64,000 nucleotides of DNA from Pseudomonadota bacterium (GCA_021801255.1 JAJYYH010000036.1:62001-126000); one strand, 5' to 3'. Shown: positions 28,149 to 37,673, numbered from the stretch's first letter. A program made the numbers and translations. The notes: a model not told the origin generated them from the letters alone.

Positions 28149-29566
28149 TACTCTGCTATCCCTTTGGGGCTATTTCTTTGGGCGAAGGCGCTGATCAGCG
28201 ATTCGACCAGCGCGAGGTCGGGCGGCGCCTCGGTCATCGCTTCCTGCCGTTCATATAGGTCGGCGAGCGGCTTGGGGAGAGGCGGGCGGAGTCCGGTCGC
28301 GCGTTCCATCGCATCGGGGAATTTCGCCGGATGCGCGGTTGCCATGGCGATCATCGGCACGCTCGGCCCCGCCGGGTGGGCGCGCGCGGCGGCGATGCCA
28401 ATGGCGCTATGCGGGTCGGCGAGGTAGCCGGCCTCGGTGGCGAGACGGCGGATTTCCGCCTCCGTCCCGCGATCGTCGAGGCGAAAGCCGAAAAAGAGGC
28501 GCCGCGCCCGCCGCCACGCTGCCTCCGGCACCGCCATCCGGCCCTGGGCGCGGAAATCCCGCATGATCGCCGCGGTCGCGCCGGCGTCGCGGTCGAGCAG
28601 CTCGAACAGCAGCCGCTCGAAATTCGAGCTCACGGCGATATCCATGCTCGGCGACAGGCTGGGCTCGACCGGGCGCAGCGACATGTCGTTGCCGGCGAGG
28701 AAGCGCGCCAGGATGTCGTTGCGGTTGGCGCCGACGACGAGGCGGACGATCGGCAGACCCATGCGGCGAGCGGCGAAGGCGGCGAAGACATTGCCGAAAT
28801 TCCCGGTCGGCACCGCGAACGCGACCTCGCGCTCGGGCGCGCCGAGGGCGAGCGCGGTTGCGACATAATAGGGGATCTGCGCCGCGATGCGCGCCCAGTT
28901 GATGGAATTCACCGCCGAGAGCTGGTGGGCGCGGCGAAACGGCGCGTCGGCAAACATCGCCTTGACCAGATCCTGGCAGTCATCGAACGTGCCGGTGATC
29001 GCGAGATTGAGCACGTTCGGGGCGCGGACCGTCGTCATCTGGCGGCGCTGGATGTCGCTGGTGCGGCCCTTGGGGTGGAGGATCGCGATGCGGAGGCGGG
29101 CGCGGTCATGGCAGGCGGCGATCGCCGCCGAGCCGGTATCGCCCGAGGTCGCGCCGATCAGGGTGAGGCGCTGATCGCGCGCCGCCAGCACGTGATCGAA
29201 GAACCGGCCGAGCAATTGCAGCGCGAAATCCTTGAACGCCAGCGTCGGGCCATGAAACAGCTCGGCGGCGAAGAGCTGCGGCGCGAGCTGCACCAGCGGC
29301 ACCGTCGCCGGGTGGCGGAAATCGCGATAGGCGTCGCGGCAGAGGGCTTCGACGGTCGCGAACGGGATCGCCTCGCCGACAAAGGGGGCCAACACGCGGG
29401 CGGCGAGGTCGGGATAGGCCAGGCCACGCAAGGCCCGCCATTCGGAGGGGGAGAAAAACGGCCAGGCGGAAGGCACGTAAAGCCCGCCGTCCTCGGCGAG
29501 CCCGGCGAGCAGCACCTCGGCGAAATCACAGACCGGGGCACCGCCGCGGGTGGAGACATAGCGCAT
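28148..29566 (-). CDS. thrC: Threonine synthase
   Basis: MRYVSTRGGAPVCDFAEVLLAGLAEDGGLYVP; ELFHGPTLAFKDFALQLLG; GATSGDTGSAAI. Confidence 0.95.
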   Translation of the reverse strand: MRYVSTRGGAPVCDFAEVLLAGLAEDGGLYVPSAWPFFSPSEWRALRGLAYPDLAARVLAPFVGEAIPFATVEALCRDAYRDFRHPATVPLVQLAPQLFAAELFHGPTLAFKDFALQLLGRFFDHVLAARDQRLTLIGATSGDTGSAAIAACHDRARLRIAILHPKGRTSDIQRRQMTTVRAPNVLNLAITGTFDDCQDLVKAMFADAPFRRAHQLSAVNSINWARIAAQIPYYVATALALGAPEREVAFAVPTGNFGNVFAAFAARRMGLPIVRLVVGANRNDILARFLAGNDMSLRPVEPSLSPSMDIAVSSNFERLLFELLDRDAGATAAIMRDFRAQGRMAVPEAAWRRARRLFFGFRLDDRGTEAEIRRLATEAGYLADPHSAIGIAAARAHPAGPSVPMIAMATAHPAKFPDAMERATGLRPPLPKPLADLYERQEAMTEAPPDLALVESLISAFAQRNSPKGIAE

Positions 29567-29621
29567 GGCGCGAGCCTAGCAGGTGAGGCGGCCAGCGACA
29601 AAACCCGCGGCGCGGCGCCGT

Positions 29622-29644
29622 TCAGCGCCTGAAAATCAATCGAA
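29622..29644 (-). repeat. 23-bp motif shared with the 32.5-kb tandem repeat (TTCGATTGATTTTCAGGCGCTGA)
   Basis: 22/23 identity to 32593-32615 and 32693-32715. Confidence 0.8.
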
Positions 29645-29793
29645 ATCGCCGCCCGCCATCATCTTGCGCATGGGGCTATCCTGCGCACGGGGGATTTTGG
29701 GGGGGAATATCCGTGAGGCCACAACATGCTGTGGATGAAGGGCCCCACCCGCCCAAGGTGGACCGGCGCCGCCGGGATCGGTATATCGGGCGC

Positions 29794-30147
29794 ATGAATC
29801 TGATCCACCGGCTGATCATCACCTTCCGTGGCCGCCCGATCGGGCGCGACGGGCTCGGCAACCAGTATTTCGAGGAGCGCCATCCGCGCCCCGGCCAGCG
29901 CGCGCGGCGCTGGGTGATCTATCAGGGCGACGATGACGCCTCGCGCGTGCCGCCCGAATGGCATGCCTGGCTGCACCATCTGACGGACGCGCCGCTCGCC
30001 GAGACCGCGCGGCGGCCCTGGCAGAAGCCGCACGAGCCCAACCACACCGGCACCCTTGCCGGCTATCGCCCGCCGGGGCATGACTATCTGGGTGGCGCGC
30101 GGGCCCCCGCCAGCGGCGATTACGAGGCCTGGAACCCAGGGAGCTAG
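29794..30147 (+). CDS. NDUFA12/B17.2-like NADH:ubiquinone oxidoreductase accessory protein
   Basis: GRPIGRDGLGNQYFEERHPRPGQRARRWVIYQGDDDASRVPPEWHAWLHHLTD. Confidence 0.9.
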   Translation: MNLIHRLIITFRGRPIGRDGLGNQYFEERHPRPGQRARRWVIYQGDDDASRVPPEWHAWLHHLTDAPLAETARRPWQKPHEPNHTGTLAGYRPPGHDYLGGARAPASGDYEAWNPGS

Positions 30148-30155
30148 GCCGCTTC

Positions 30156-30692
30156 ATGGCACGTCGCAATCTCACCGAATTCCTCACCGGGGCGTCGGTG
30201 CTCGTGGTCGCGGGCGGGTTTTTCGCCTACGCCATGGTGCATTCCGGGCGCAGCGTCGCGGGCGGCTATCCGCTCCACGCAAAATTCGAACGCATCGACG
30301 GGCTCGGCGTCGGCTCGGATGTGCGCATCGCCGGGGTCAAGGTCGGCCGCGTGACGGCGGCCACCATCGATCCCAAAACCTTCGAGGCGGTGGTGACCCT
30401 GAGCGTCGCCGACAACATCAAGCTGCCCGCCGATTCCGGCGCCGTCATCACCAGCGATGGTCTGCTCGGGGGAAAATATCTCTCGCTCTCGCCGGGCGGG
30501 GAGGACCGGCTGCTGGCCCCGGGCGGCACCATCACGGTGACGCAATCCTCGATCAATATCGAGGATCTGCTTGGCAAATTCGTCTTTTCCATGGCCAATA
30601 TGGGCAACGCCAGCAAGCCGGAGGGGAATAAGCCGGAGGGGGCGAAAGCCGGGGAAGACGGTCTTTCCGGCGGGGCGCCAGCGAAGCCATGA
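30156..30692 (+). CDS. mlaD: MlaD-like MCE-domain phospholipid transport protein
   Basis: YPLHAKFERIDGLGVGSDVRIAGVKVGRVTAATIDPKTFEAVVTLSV; one MCE domain. Confidence 0.85.
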   Translation: MARRNLTEFLTGASVLVVAGGFFAYAMVHSGRSVAGGYPLHAKFERIDGLGVGSDVRIAGVKVGRVTAATIDPKTFEAVVTLSVADNIKLPADSGAVITSDGLLGGKYLSLSPGGEDRLLAPGGTITVTQSSINIEDLLGKFVFSMANMGNASKPEGNKPEGAKAGEDGLSGGAPAKP

Positions 30693-31300
30693 AGCCGCCC
30701 TGGCGCGCCTCCCGGCTCGCGCTCTGCGCCGCTCTCGCCGTCCCGATCATGGCCGGGGCCCAAAGTCCCCCCGGCGCGCCGCGTTCGCTCGCGCCTGATC
30801 CCACCCCACCCGCGCCCGATACCACCCCACCCGATACGACCGGGCCCGATGCCATCCAAAGCGAACCGCTGGCGCCTCCGGCAACGGCCTCGCCCGATCC
30901 CCTGACCAGCCCGGCGCCGGCCACCGCGACAGCGTCCCCCACCGCCAACCCCTCCTCCACCAATCCGCCGCCCGGCGCGGCCGGCCCGCCGGGGCTGCTC
31001 TCGCCTGATTGGCAGCCGCGCCAGGCGGCTGAGTTGCAGGCGCTGGACAAGGTCGATGCGCGGGTCGAGCGGCTGGTCGTGCCGGTCGGCCAGAGCGCGC
31101 GCTTCGGCGCCCTCGAGATTACCGTGCGCGCCTGTGTGGTGCGCCCGCCCGATCAGGCGAGCGATGCCGCCTCTCTGTTGCAAATCAGCGATCCACATCC
31201 CGGCGCGCCGGGTTTTTCGGGCTGGATGCTAGCCGCCGAACCCGCGCTCGGCCTGCTCGAACACCCGATCTATGACATCCGGGTGCTGGGATGCCGCTGA
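30689..31300 (+). CDS. DUF2155 domain protein
   Basis: C-terminus KVDARVERLVVPVGQSARFGALEITVRACVVRPP…FSGWMLAAEPALGLLEHPIYDIRVLGC; Pro/Thr-rich linker. Confidence 0.8.
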   Translation: MKPPWRASRLALCAALAVPIMAGAQSPPGAPRSLAPDPTPPAPDTTPPDTTGPDAIQSEPLAPPATASPDPLTSPAPATATASPTANPSSTNPPPGAAGPPGLLSPDWQPRQAAELQALDKVDARVERLVVPVGQSARFGALEITVRACVVRPPDQASDAASLLQISDPHPGAPGFSGWMLAAEPALGLLEHPIYDIRVLGCR

Positions 31301-32019
31301 ACGCCGCCGCGCTCGCCGCCCTGCCCGCGCCCGAGCGCCTCGCCCTGCTGCTCGACTTCGATGGCACGCTGGTCGAGATCGCACCACGCCCCGAGGCGGT
31401 CGTGGTGCCCGCCGGCCTCTCGGCGCTGCTCGCCCGCCTCGCCGCCCGGCTGGGGGGCGCGCTCGCGGTGGTGAGCGGCCGCCCGCTCGGCGATCTCGAC
31501 CGCTTCCTGCCCGGCCTGCCAGCGGCACTCGCCGGCGAGCATGGCGGGGTGTTCCGCATGAGCCCCGAGGCCGCGCCGTGCCGCCCCGACCTGCCGGACC
31601 CGCCCGCCGCCTGGCGCGCCGCCGCCGCCGACCTCGCCGCGCGCCATCCCGGCGTGCTCTATGAGCCGAAAGCCCGGGGCTTCGTGCTGCACTATCGCGC
31701 CGTGCCGGAGCTCGCCGAACCCCTGCGCGCGGCCCTGGCCGCGCTGATCACGCCGCGCTGCGCCGATTTCGCGCTGCTGCCCTCGCACATGGCCTGGGAA
31801 GTCCGCCCGCGCGGCGCCGACAAGGGCAGCGCCGTCGCCAAACTCCTGGCCGCGCCTGCTTTCCGTGGCCGCCTGCCGGTTTTCATCGGCGATGACGTGA
31901 CCGACGCGGATGGCATGCAGGCCGCCCGCGCCGCCGGCGGCGCCGGGTTGTTCGTCGCCGAGACCTTCGGCGATCCCGCAGGCGTGCGGCGCTGGCTCGC
32001 CGACCTCGCCGGCACGTGA
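31291..32019 (+). CDS. otsB: Trehalose-phosphatase
   Basis: HAD motif LLLDFDGTLVEIAPRPEAV; ALAVVSGRPLGDLDRFLPG; FIGDDVTDADGMQAA. Confidence 0.85.
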   Translation: MPLNAAALAALPAPERLALLLDFDGTLVEIAPRPEAVVVPAGLSALLARLAARLGGALAVVSGRPLGDLDRFLPGLPAALAGEHGGVFRMSPEAAPCRPDLPDPPAAWRAAAADLAARHPGVLYEPKARGFVLHYRAVPELAEPLRAALAALITPRCADFALLPSHMAWEVRPRGADKGSAVAKLLAAPAFRGRLPVFIGDDVTDADGMQAARAAGGAGLFVAETFGDPAGVRRWLADLAGT

Positions 32020-32049
32020 AAGATTGGCGCTTGAGATAAGGAGTCCGCC

Positions 32050-32514
32050 ATGTCTGGACGTATCGACGCCCGCCTCGAAGCCCTCGGCATCACGCTGCCC
32101 ACCCCGGCCGCGCCGGTTGCCAATTATGTGCCTTTTGTCGTGACCGGCGCGCTCGTGCTGATCTCGGGCCAGGGGCCGATCGCGCCTGAGCGGCGCATTC
32201 TCGGCCAACTCGGCGCCGGGCTCGACATCGCCGCGGGGCGCCTGGCGGCGCGGCTCTGTTTCATCAACCTGCTCGCGCAACTGCGCGCGGCTTGCGGGGG
32301 CGATCTCGACCGGGTGCGCCGGGTGGTGCGGCTCGGCGGCTTCATCGCCGCGACCGCCGCGTTCACCGCCCATGCCGAGGTGATGAACGGCGCCTCCGAC
32401 CTCGCCGTCGAGGTCTTCGGCGAGGCCGGGCGGCACGCCCGCACCACCGTCGGCGTGCCCTCGCTACCACTCGATTTCGCGGTCGAGGTGGAGGGCATGT
32501 TCGAGATTGCCTGA
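32050..32514 (+). CDS. RidA family protein
   Basis: ARLEALGITLPTPAAPVANYVPFVVTGALVLISGQGPI; VPSLPLDFAVEVEGMFEI. Confidence 0.85.
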   Translation: MSGRIDARLEALGITLPTPAAPVANYVPFVVTGALVLISGQGPIAPERRILGQLGAGLDIAAGRLAARLCFINLLAQLRAACGGDLDRVRRVVRLGGFIAATAAFTAHAEVMNGASDLAVEVFGEAGRHARTTVGVPSLPLDFAVEVEGMFEIA

Positions 32515-32711
32515 GAGTTTGAAAAAGAATGCCCTCTTGCCCGGGAATCGACGGGGAAAAACCAATGTTTTCAGAGGGCATTCTTGTTCAAGTTCGATTG
32601 ATTTTCAGGCTCTGAGAGTTTGAAAAAGAATGCCCTTTTGCTCGGAAATCGACGAGAAAACCCAATGTTTTCAGAGGGCATTCTTGTTCAAGTTCGATTG
32701 ATTTTCAGGCT
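32511..32711 (+). repeat. Tandem duplication of a 101/100-bp unit, each with an internal hairpin
   Basis: Copy 1 32511-32611, copy 2 32612-32711; arms AAGAATGCCCTC 32525-32536 / GAGGGCATTCTT 32574-32585, similarly in copy 2. Confidence 0.9.
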
Positions 32712-32753
32712 CTGATCTCTTTTTTTCCGGTCCGGAGGCGCCACATTTCCGCC

Positions 32754-33920
32754 GTGTCCAATATCGCGCTCACGCTCCATCCGAGCATCCATGAGATCGC
32801 GGGCGCGGCCTGGGATGCCTGTGCCGGGACGGCGGAAAACCCCTTCATCAGCCATGCTTTCCTGAGCGCTCTCGAAGACAGCCGCTCGGTCGGCCCGCGC
32901 ACCGGCTGGCAGCCCCGCCATGCCGCCCTCCGCGATGGCGCAGGCGATCTCCTCGCGGTTGTCCCGATGTATGTAAAATCGCACAGCTATGGCGAATATG
33001 TTTTCGACCACGCCTGGGCCCATGCCTTCGAGCGCGCGGGCGGCCGCTATTACCCCAAACTCCAGGTCGCGGTGCCGTTCAGCCCGGTGCCCGGCCCGCG
33101 CCTCCTGGTCCGCGCGGGCAGCGGCGTCGATGCCGCGGCACTCGCCGCTGCCCTGGTCGCCGCCTGCCGCGAGGACGGGCTTTCCTCGGTGCATGTCACC
33201 TTCTGCGCCGAGGCGGAGTGGCGCGCGCTCGGGGCGGCGGGCTGGCTCCAGCGCCAGGGCGTGCAATTCCACTGGCATAACGCTGGCTACCGGAGCTTCG
33301 AGGATTTTCTGGCCGCCCTCGCCTCGCGCAAGCGCAAGACCATCCGGCGCGAGCGGCGCGAGGCGCTGGGCGCCGGCCTCACCTTCGCGACGCTGGCCGG
33401 ATCGGAGATCGCCGAGCGGCACTGGGATGCGTTCTATCGTTTTTATCTCGCGACCATCGAGCGCAAATGGGGCGGCGCCTATCTGACGCGGCGTTTTTTC
33501 AGCCTGCTCGCCGAGCGGCTCGGCGACAAAGTGGTGCTGATGCTCGCCCTCCATCAGGGCCGGCCGGTCGCGGGCGCGCTCAATCTGCGCGGTTCCTCGG
33601 CGCTTTATGGGCGCAATTGGGGGGTGCTCGGCGATTGGCCGTTCCTGCACTTCGAACTCTGCTATTATCAGGCGATCGACTTCGCCATCGCGCACGGTCT
33701 CGCCCGCGTCGAGGCCGGGGCGCAGGGCGAGCATAAGCTGGCGCGCGGCTATCTCCCGGCGCCCACCTATTCGGCGCACTGGATCGCCCATCCCGGCCTG
33801 CGGCGCGCGATCGGTGATTTTCTCGAAGCCGAGCGCCTGGCCGTCGCCGCCGAGGCGCGCGCGCTCGGCACATTATCGCCCTTCCGCCGCGCTGGCGGGG
33901 AGGACACGGAGCCCCCATGA
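32754..33920 (+). CDS. GNAT/FemAB-like N-acyltransferase (peptidogalycan biosynthesis/DUF482 type)
   Basis: NPFISHAFLSALEDSRSVGPRTGWQPRHAAL; KRKTIRRERREALGAGLTF; GAQGEHKLARGYLPAPTYSAHWI. Confidence 0.85.
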   Translation: MSNIALTLHPSIHEIAGAAWDACAGTAENPFISHAFLSALEDSRSVGPRTGWQPRHAALRDGAGDLLAVVPMYVKSHSYGEYVFDHAWAHAFERAGGRYYPKLQVAVPFSPVPGPRLLVRAGSGVDAAALAAALVAACREDGLSSVHVTFCAEAEWRALGAAGWLQRQGVQFHWHNAGYRSFEDFLAALASRKRKTIRRERREALGAGLTFATLAGSEIAERHWDAFYRFYLATIERKWGGAYLTRRFFSLLAERLGDKVVLMLALHQGRPVAGALNLRGSSALYGRNWGVLGDWPFLHFELCYYQAIDFAIAHGLARVEAGAQGEHKLARGYLPAPTYSAHWIAHPGLRRAIGDFLEAERLAVAAEARALGTLSPFRRAGGEDTEPP

Positions 33921-33939
33921 AAACGGAAGGATCAAACAG

Positions 33940-34239
33940 ATGACAAGCAAAACCACGGCGAAACATCACACCGTGATCGATCGCGCGGAATTGCGCGTTA
34001 CCGAATGGCGCCTGGAGCCGGCGGCGGCGACCGGACACCACCGGCATGATTTCGACTATCTCGTGGTGCCGCTCACCACCGGCGTTTTGCGGGCGGTCGC
34101 GGCGAACGGGACGACCGAGACGCCGCTCTCGCCGGGAAAACCCTATTTCCGCAAGGCCGGTGTCGAGCATGACGTGATCAATGCCGGTGCCGCGCCACTC
34201 GCTTTCCTTGAAATCGAATTGAAGGACCGGCCCGGCTGA
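33940..34239 (+). CDS. Small cupin-fold protein
   Basis: WRLEPAAATGHHRHDFDYLVVPLTTG…GKPYFRKAGVEHDVINAG. Confidence 0.75.
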   Translation: MTSKTTAKHHTVIDRAELRVTEWRLEPAAATGHHRHDFDYLVVPLTTGVLRAVAANGTTETPLSPGKPYFRKAGVEHDVINAGAAPLAFLEIELKDRPG

Positions 34240-34257
34240 GCACGCCGGCCGCGCCGC

Positions 34258-35055
34258 TCATTCGCCGCGCGGCGAAATTTTGTGGTGGGCGAGGAGTTCC
34301 GAGAGCGCGTCGATCTTGGCCTCCAGCCGCTGGAAGCGGCGGCGCTCGCGCAGCATGTTCTTGCGGTCCAGCCGCTCGCGGAGCGCGGCGACAATCACCG
34401 CCACGAACAGATTGAGCAAACCAAAACTCGTCACCATCAGGAACGGCGCGAAGACCAGCCACGCCCACGGCGCCTGGCGCACCACCGGCAGCACCGCTTC
34501 GAGATTGGAGCCGAAGCTCGCCATCGTCGCATAGAGATAGATCGCGGTGAGGCCGAGCGTGCCGTAATGCGCGGGGTCGATTTCGCGAAACAGATTGGTG
34601 GCGATGATCATGAAGCAATAGAACACCACGGCGAGAACCGTGAAGGCCGCTGCCATGTTGCGCAGCGCCCCGAAGAGGGCTTCCACGGTCGCGCGCACAT
34701 TGGGGAGAAACGAAATCAGCCGCAACACGCGCAGCACGCGCAGCACCCGCAACGCCGAGAGCGTCTCGATCCGCGGCACCAGCGACAGCAAGGTCACGGT
34801 GATGTCGAAAATATCCCAGCCCCCGCGCAGCACGGCGCGGCCTTTCACCGCGACGCAGAGCGCGACATCGAGGACCATCCAGCCGAGGAGCACGGCATTG
34901 ATGCCGCTCAGAATGTCCCAGTCCTCGGATTTCGGCGGCACCGCCGTGAGCACACCGAGCAGCACCGAATTCACGAAAATCACCGCCCCGGTGCCCCACC
35001 GCCAGGGCGGGGAGCGATAGAGCCGGCCGAGCGATGCTCTCAAGCCAACGGTCAT
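34258..35055 (-). CDS. Voltage-gated-channel-like ion transporter with atypical pore sequence
   Basis: S4-like SALRVLRVLRVLRLISFLP; pore region AIYLYATMASFGSNLEAVLP; C-terminal coiled region. Confidence 0.85.
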   Translation of the reverse strand: MTVGLRASLGRLYRSPPWRWGTGAVIFVNSVLLGVLTAVPPKSEDWDILSGINAVLLGWMVLDVALCVAVKGRAVLRGGWDIFDITVTLLSLVPRIETLSALRVLRVLRVLRLISFLPNVRATVEALFGALRNMAAAFTVLAVVFYCFMIIATNLFREIDPAHYGTLGLTAIYLYATMASFGSNLEAVLPVVRQAPWAWLVFAPFLMVTSFGLLNLFVAVIVAALRERLDRKNMLRERRRFQRLEAKIDALSELLAHHKISPRGE

Positions 35056-35097
35056 GCGGCATGGCCGTTGGGAGCGCGGGTCCGCCGCCCGGCCGCC

Positions 35098-36393
35098 CTA
35101 TTCGGCGGGCACGGGAGGAGCTTCTTCCAGGCGGCGGTCATGGGGCAGCAGCAGCACGATGATCAGCGCCACCACGGCGGCGCCGGCGATCACGAAGAGG
35201 CCGCTGGTGAAGCTTCCGGTATAGTCGCGCAACGCGCCCATCACGTAGGGCCCGGCGAAACCCGAGAGATTGCCGATCGAGTTGATCACCGCGATGCCCC
35301 CGGCCGCCGCGGTGCCCGAGAGGAAGGCGGTGGGAAACGTCCAGAAGATCGGCAGGCCGGCGAAGATCCCGAAACCAGCTACCGAAAGCACGATCATCTT
35401 GAGTACGGGATCGGGGAGCAGGCCGGAGATCGCGATGCCGCCGGCGGCGGCCGCCAGCGCGATCGCCATATGGCCCTTGCGTTCCATCTTGCGGTCCGAT
35501 CGCCGGCCCCAGAGCACCATGCTGATGGTACCGACGATATAGGGAATGGCGGTGACCAGCCCGGTTTGCGCATTGTTCAGCCCGAACGCCTTGACGATCT
35601 GCGGCAGCCAGAAGCTGAGGCCGTAATTCACCGCGACCAGCCCAAAATAGATCACCGCGATCGCCAGCACCCGCGGGTTCACCAGGGCTTCCAGTACGCC
35701 ATAATCACGTGCCTGCTCACGCACGCGCCGCTCGGCGGCCATGCGCGCGACCAGCCACGCGCGCTCCTCGGGGGCGAGCCAGGTGGCGTGCGAGGGCAGA
35801 TCGGTGAGATAGAACCAGCAGACCACCCCGAGCACGATCGCCGGGATGGCCTCGATGATGAACAGCCACTGCCAGCCGCGCAGGCCCAAGGTGCCGCCCA
35901 TGTAAAGAATGAAGCCCGAAACCGGCGCGCCGATCACGGTGGAAAGCGGAATCGCCGCCATGAAATAGCTGATGATGCGGCCGCGATAGACGCCGGGAAA
36001 CCACAGCGTGAGATAAAAGATGATGCCGGGGAAGAACCCCGCCTCGGCCGCGCCCAGCAGGGTGCGCACGACATAAAAGCTGGTCTCGCCTTGGATGAAG
36101 GCCATCGCGCCCGAGCAGATCCCCCAGGTGACCATGATCCGCGCGATCCAGCGGCTTGCGCCGAAGCGGTCGAGGGCGAGGTTGGAGGGCACCTCGAAGA
36201 CGAAATAGGCGATGAAGAAGATGCCGGCGCCGAAGCCGAAGGCGGTCGCGGTGAGATGCAGGTCGTTGATCATGGTGAGGGCGGCGAAGCCGACATTCAC
36301 CCGATCGAGATAGGCCGCGAAATAGCAGAGGATGAGGAACGGCACGAGCCGTCGCATCACCTTGGCCATGGTTCTCGCTTCAAGGTCGTCCAT
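35098..36393 (-). CDS. MFS transporter, anion:cation symporter (ACS) family
   Basis: LVPFLILCYFAAYLDRVNVGFAALTM; FGFGAGIFFIAYFVFEVPSNLALDRFGASRWIARIM. Confidence 0.85.
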   Translation of the reverse strand: MDDLEARTMAKVMRRLVPFLILCYFAAYLDRVNVGFAALTMINDLHLTATAFGFGAGIFFIAYFVFEVPSNLALDRFGASRWIARIMVTWGICSGAMAFIQGETSFYVVRTLLGAAEAGFFPGIIFYLTLWFPGVYRGRIISYFMAAIPLSTVIGAPVSGFILYMGGTLGLRGWQWLFIIEAIPAIVLGVVCWFYLTDLPSHATWLAPEERAWLVARMAAERRVREQARDYGVLEALVNPRVLAIAVIYFGLVAVNYGLSFWLPQIVKAFGLNNAQTGLVTAIPYIVGTISMVLWGRRSDRKMERKGHMAIALAAAAGGIAISGLLPDPVLKMIVLSVAGFGIFAGLPIFWTFPTAFLSGTAAAGGIAVINSIGNLSGFAGPYVMGALRDYTGSFTSGLFVIAGAAVVALIIVLLLPHDRRLEEAPPVPAE

Positions 36394-36474
36394 GCCCCGT
36401 TTCCCTCCCCGAATTTGCCCGCCCGCGCGGGTGAGGTCTGAGAACGCCACAATTCCGCGCCCGCCGCAAGCGGC

Positions 36475-36918
36475 TCAGCGGCGCCGGGCGGCGAAGAAAT
36501 CGCGCAGCAGCGCGGCGCAGGCGCCCTCCTCGATCCCGCCCACAATCTCGGGACGATGCAGGCAAGACGGCGCCGCCAAAACCCGCGCGCCATGCTCGAC
36601 GCCCCCGCCCTTCGGGTCATAGGCACCGAAAATCAGCCGGCTGACGCGAAAGAGGCTCAAAGCCTGGGCGCACATCGGGCAAGGTTCGAGCGTGACGACG
36701 AGAGTGCAATCATCGAGATAGCGGCTGGCGCGCAGCGCGGCGGCGGCACGCAGCGCCAGCATCTCGGCATGCGCGGTGGCATCGTGGCGCGCCTCGACCT
36801 CGTTGCCGGCGACGGCAAGGGTCGCGCCGTCGGGGTCGAGCACCACCGCGCCCACCGGCACCTCGCCCCGCATCCCCGCCGCCCGTGCCGCCACCAGCGC
36901 CCGCTCCATCGGGTTCAT
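36475..36918 (-). CDS. tadA: tRNA-adenosine/nucleoside deaminase
   Basis: TAHAEMLALR and TLEPCPMCAQAL deaminase motifs. Confidence 0.85.
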   Translation of the reverse strand: MNPMERALVAARAAGMRGEVPVGAVVLDPDGATLAVAGNEVEARHDATAHAEMLALRAAAALRASRYLDDCTLVVTLEPCPMCAQALSLFRVSRLIFGAYDPKGGGVEHGARVLAAPSCLHRPEIVGGIEEGACAALLRDFFAARRR

Positions 36919-36957
36919 CGCTTGCTCCCTTTTGCCGCCCGGTCTAGCACAGGCGCC

Positions 36958-37662
36958 ATGGCTTCATCTCGCCCCGTCATCGGCCTCACCCTCGATGCCG
37001 AACCCGCCGGCCTCTATTCGCGCTGGCCGTGGTACGCGCTCCGCGCCAATTACGCCGAGGCCATCGCCGCGGCCGGCGGCCTGCCGTTCGCCCTGCCGCA
37101 TCTCCCCGACCTCGCGGACGCGATGCTCGCGCGGCTCGACGGGTTGGTGGTGACAGGGGGCGCCTTCGATGTCGATCCGGCGCTTTACGGCGCGGCGAGC
37201 GCGCATCCCTCCGTCACCCTGAAATCCGCCCGCACGCTGGCCGAAATGGCGCTGCTGCGCGGCGCCCTGGCCCGCGACATGCCGCTTCTCGGCATTTGCG
37301 GCGGCGAGCAATTGCTCGCCGTGGCGCTCGGCGGGCGGCTGTTCCAGCATATCCCGGACGCCATCCCCGGCGCGCTCGAGCATGAGGGGCATGAGCCGGG
37401 GCATGACATCGCCATCATGCCTGAAAGCCTGCTGGCCCGCGCAACCGGGGCCGAGGGGATGCATGTCAATTCCTCGCACCATCAGGCGGTGGCCGAACCG
37501 GGATCGCACGCCGTGGTCAATGCCCGCGCCCCCGACGGCGTGATCGAGGGCATCGAGGCGCCGGGCCGGCGGTTTTGTCTCGGCGTGCAGTGGCATCCGG
37601 AATTCCACACCGACCCCGGGGATGCCCGCCTGCTCGCCGCCTTCATCGCCGCCTGCCGCTGA
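36958..37662 (+). CDS. Gamma-glutamyl-gamma-aminobutyrate hydrolase family (peptidase C26)
   Basis: PLLGICGGEQLLAVALGG; HVNSSHHQAV; GVQWHPEF catalytic motifs. Confidence 0.85.
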   Translation: MASSRPVIGLTLDAEPAGLYSRWPWYALRANYAEAIAAAGGLPFALPHLPDLADAMLARLDGLVVTGGAFDVDPALYGAASAHPSVTLKSARTLAEMALLRGALARDMPLLGICGGEQLLAVALGGRLFQHIPDAIPGALEHEGHEPGHDIAIMPESLLARATGAEGMHVNSSHHQAVAEPGSHAVVNARAPDGVIEGIEAPGRRFCLGVQWHPEFHTDPGDARLLAAFIAACR

Positions 37663-37673
37663 ACGAGGGGACG

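Noticed and set aside
32511-32711. Possible CRISPR-like array
   Set aside because: Only two adjacent long units, no spacers, no cas genes.
34282-36441. 719-aa plus-strand ORF
   Set aside because: Antisense to the ion-channel and MFS genes; His/Gln/Asp-rich shadow translation with no recognisable domain.
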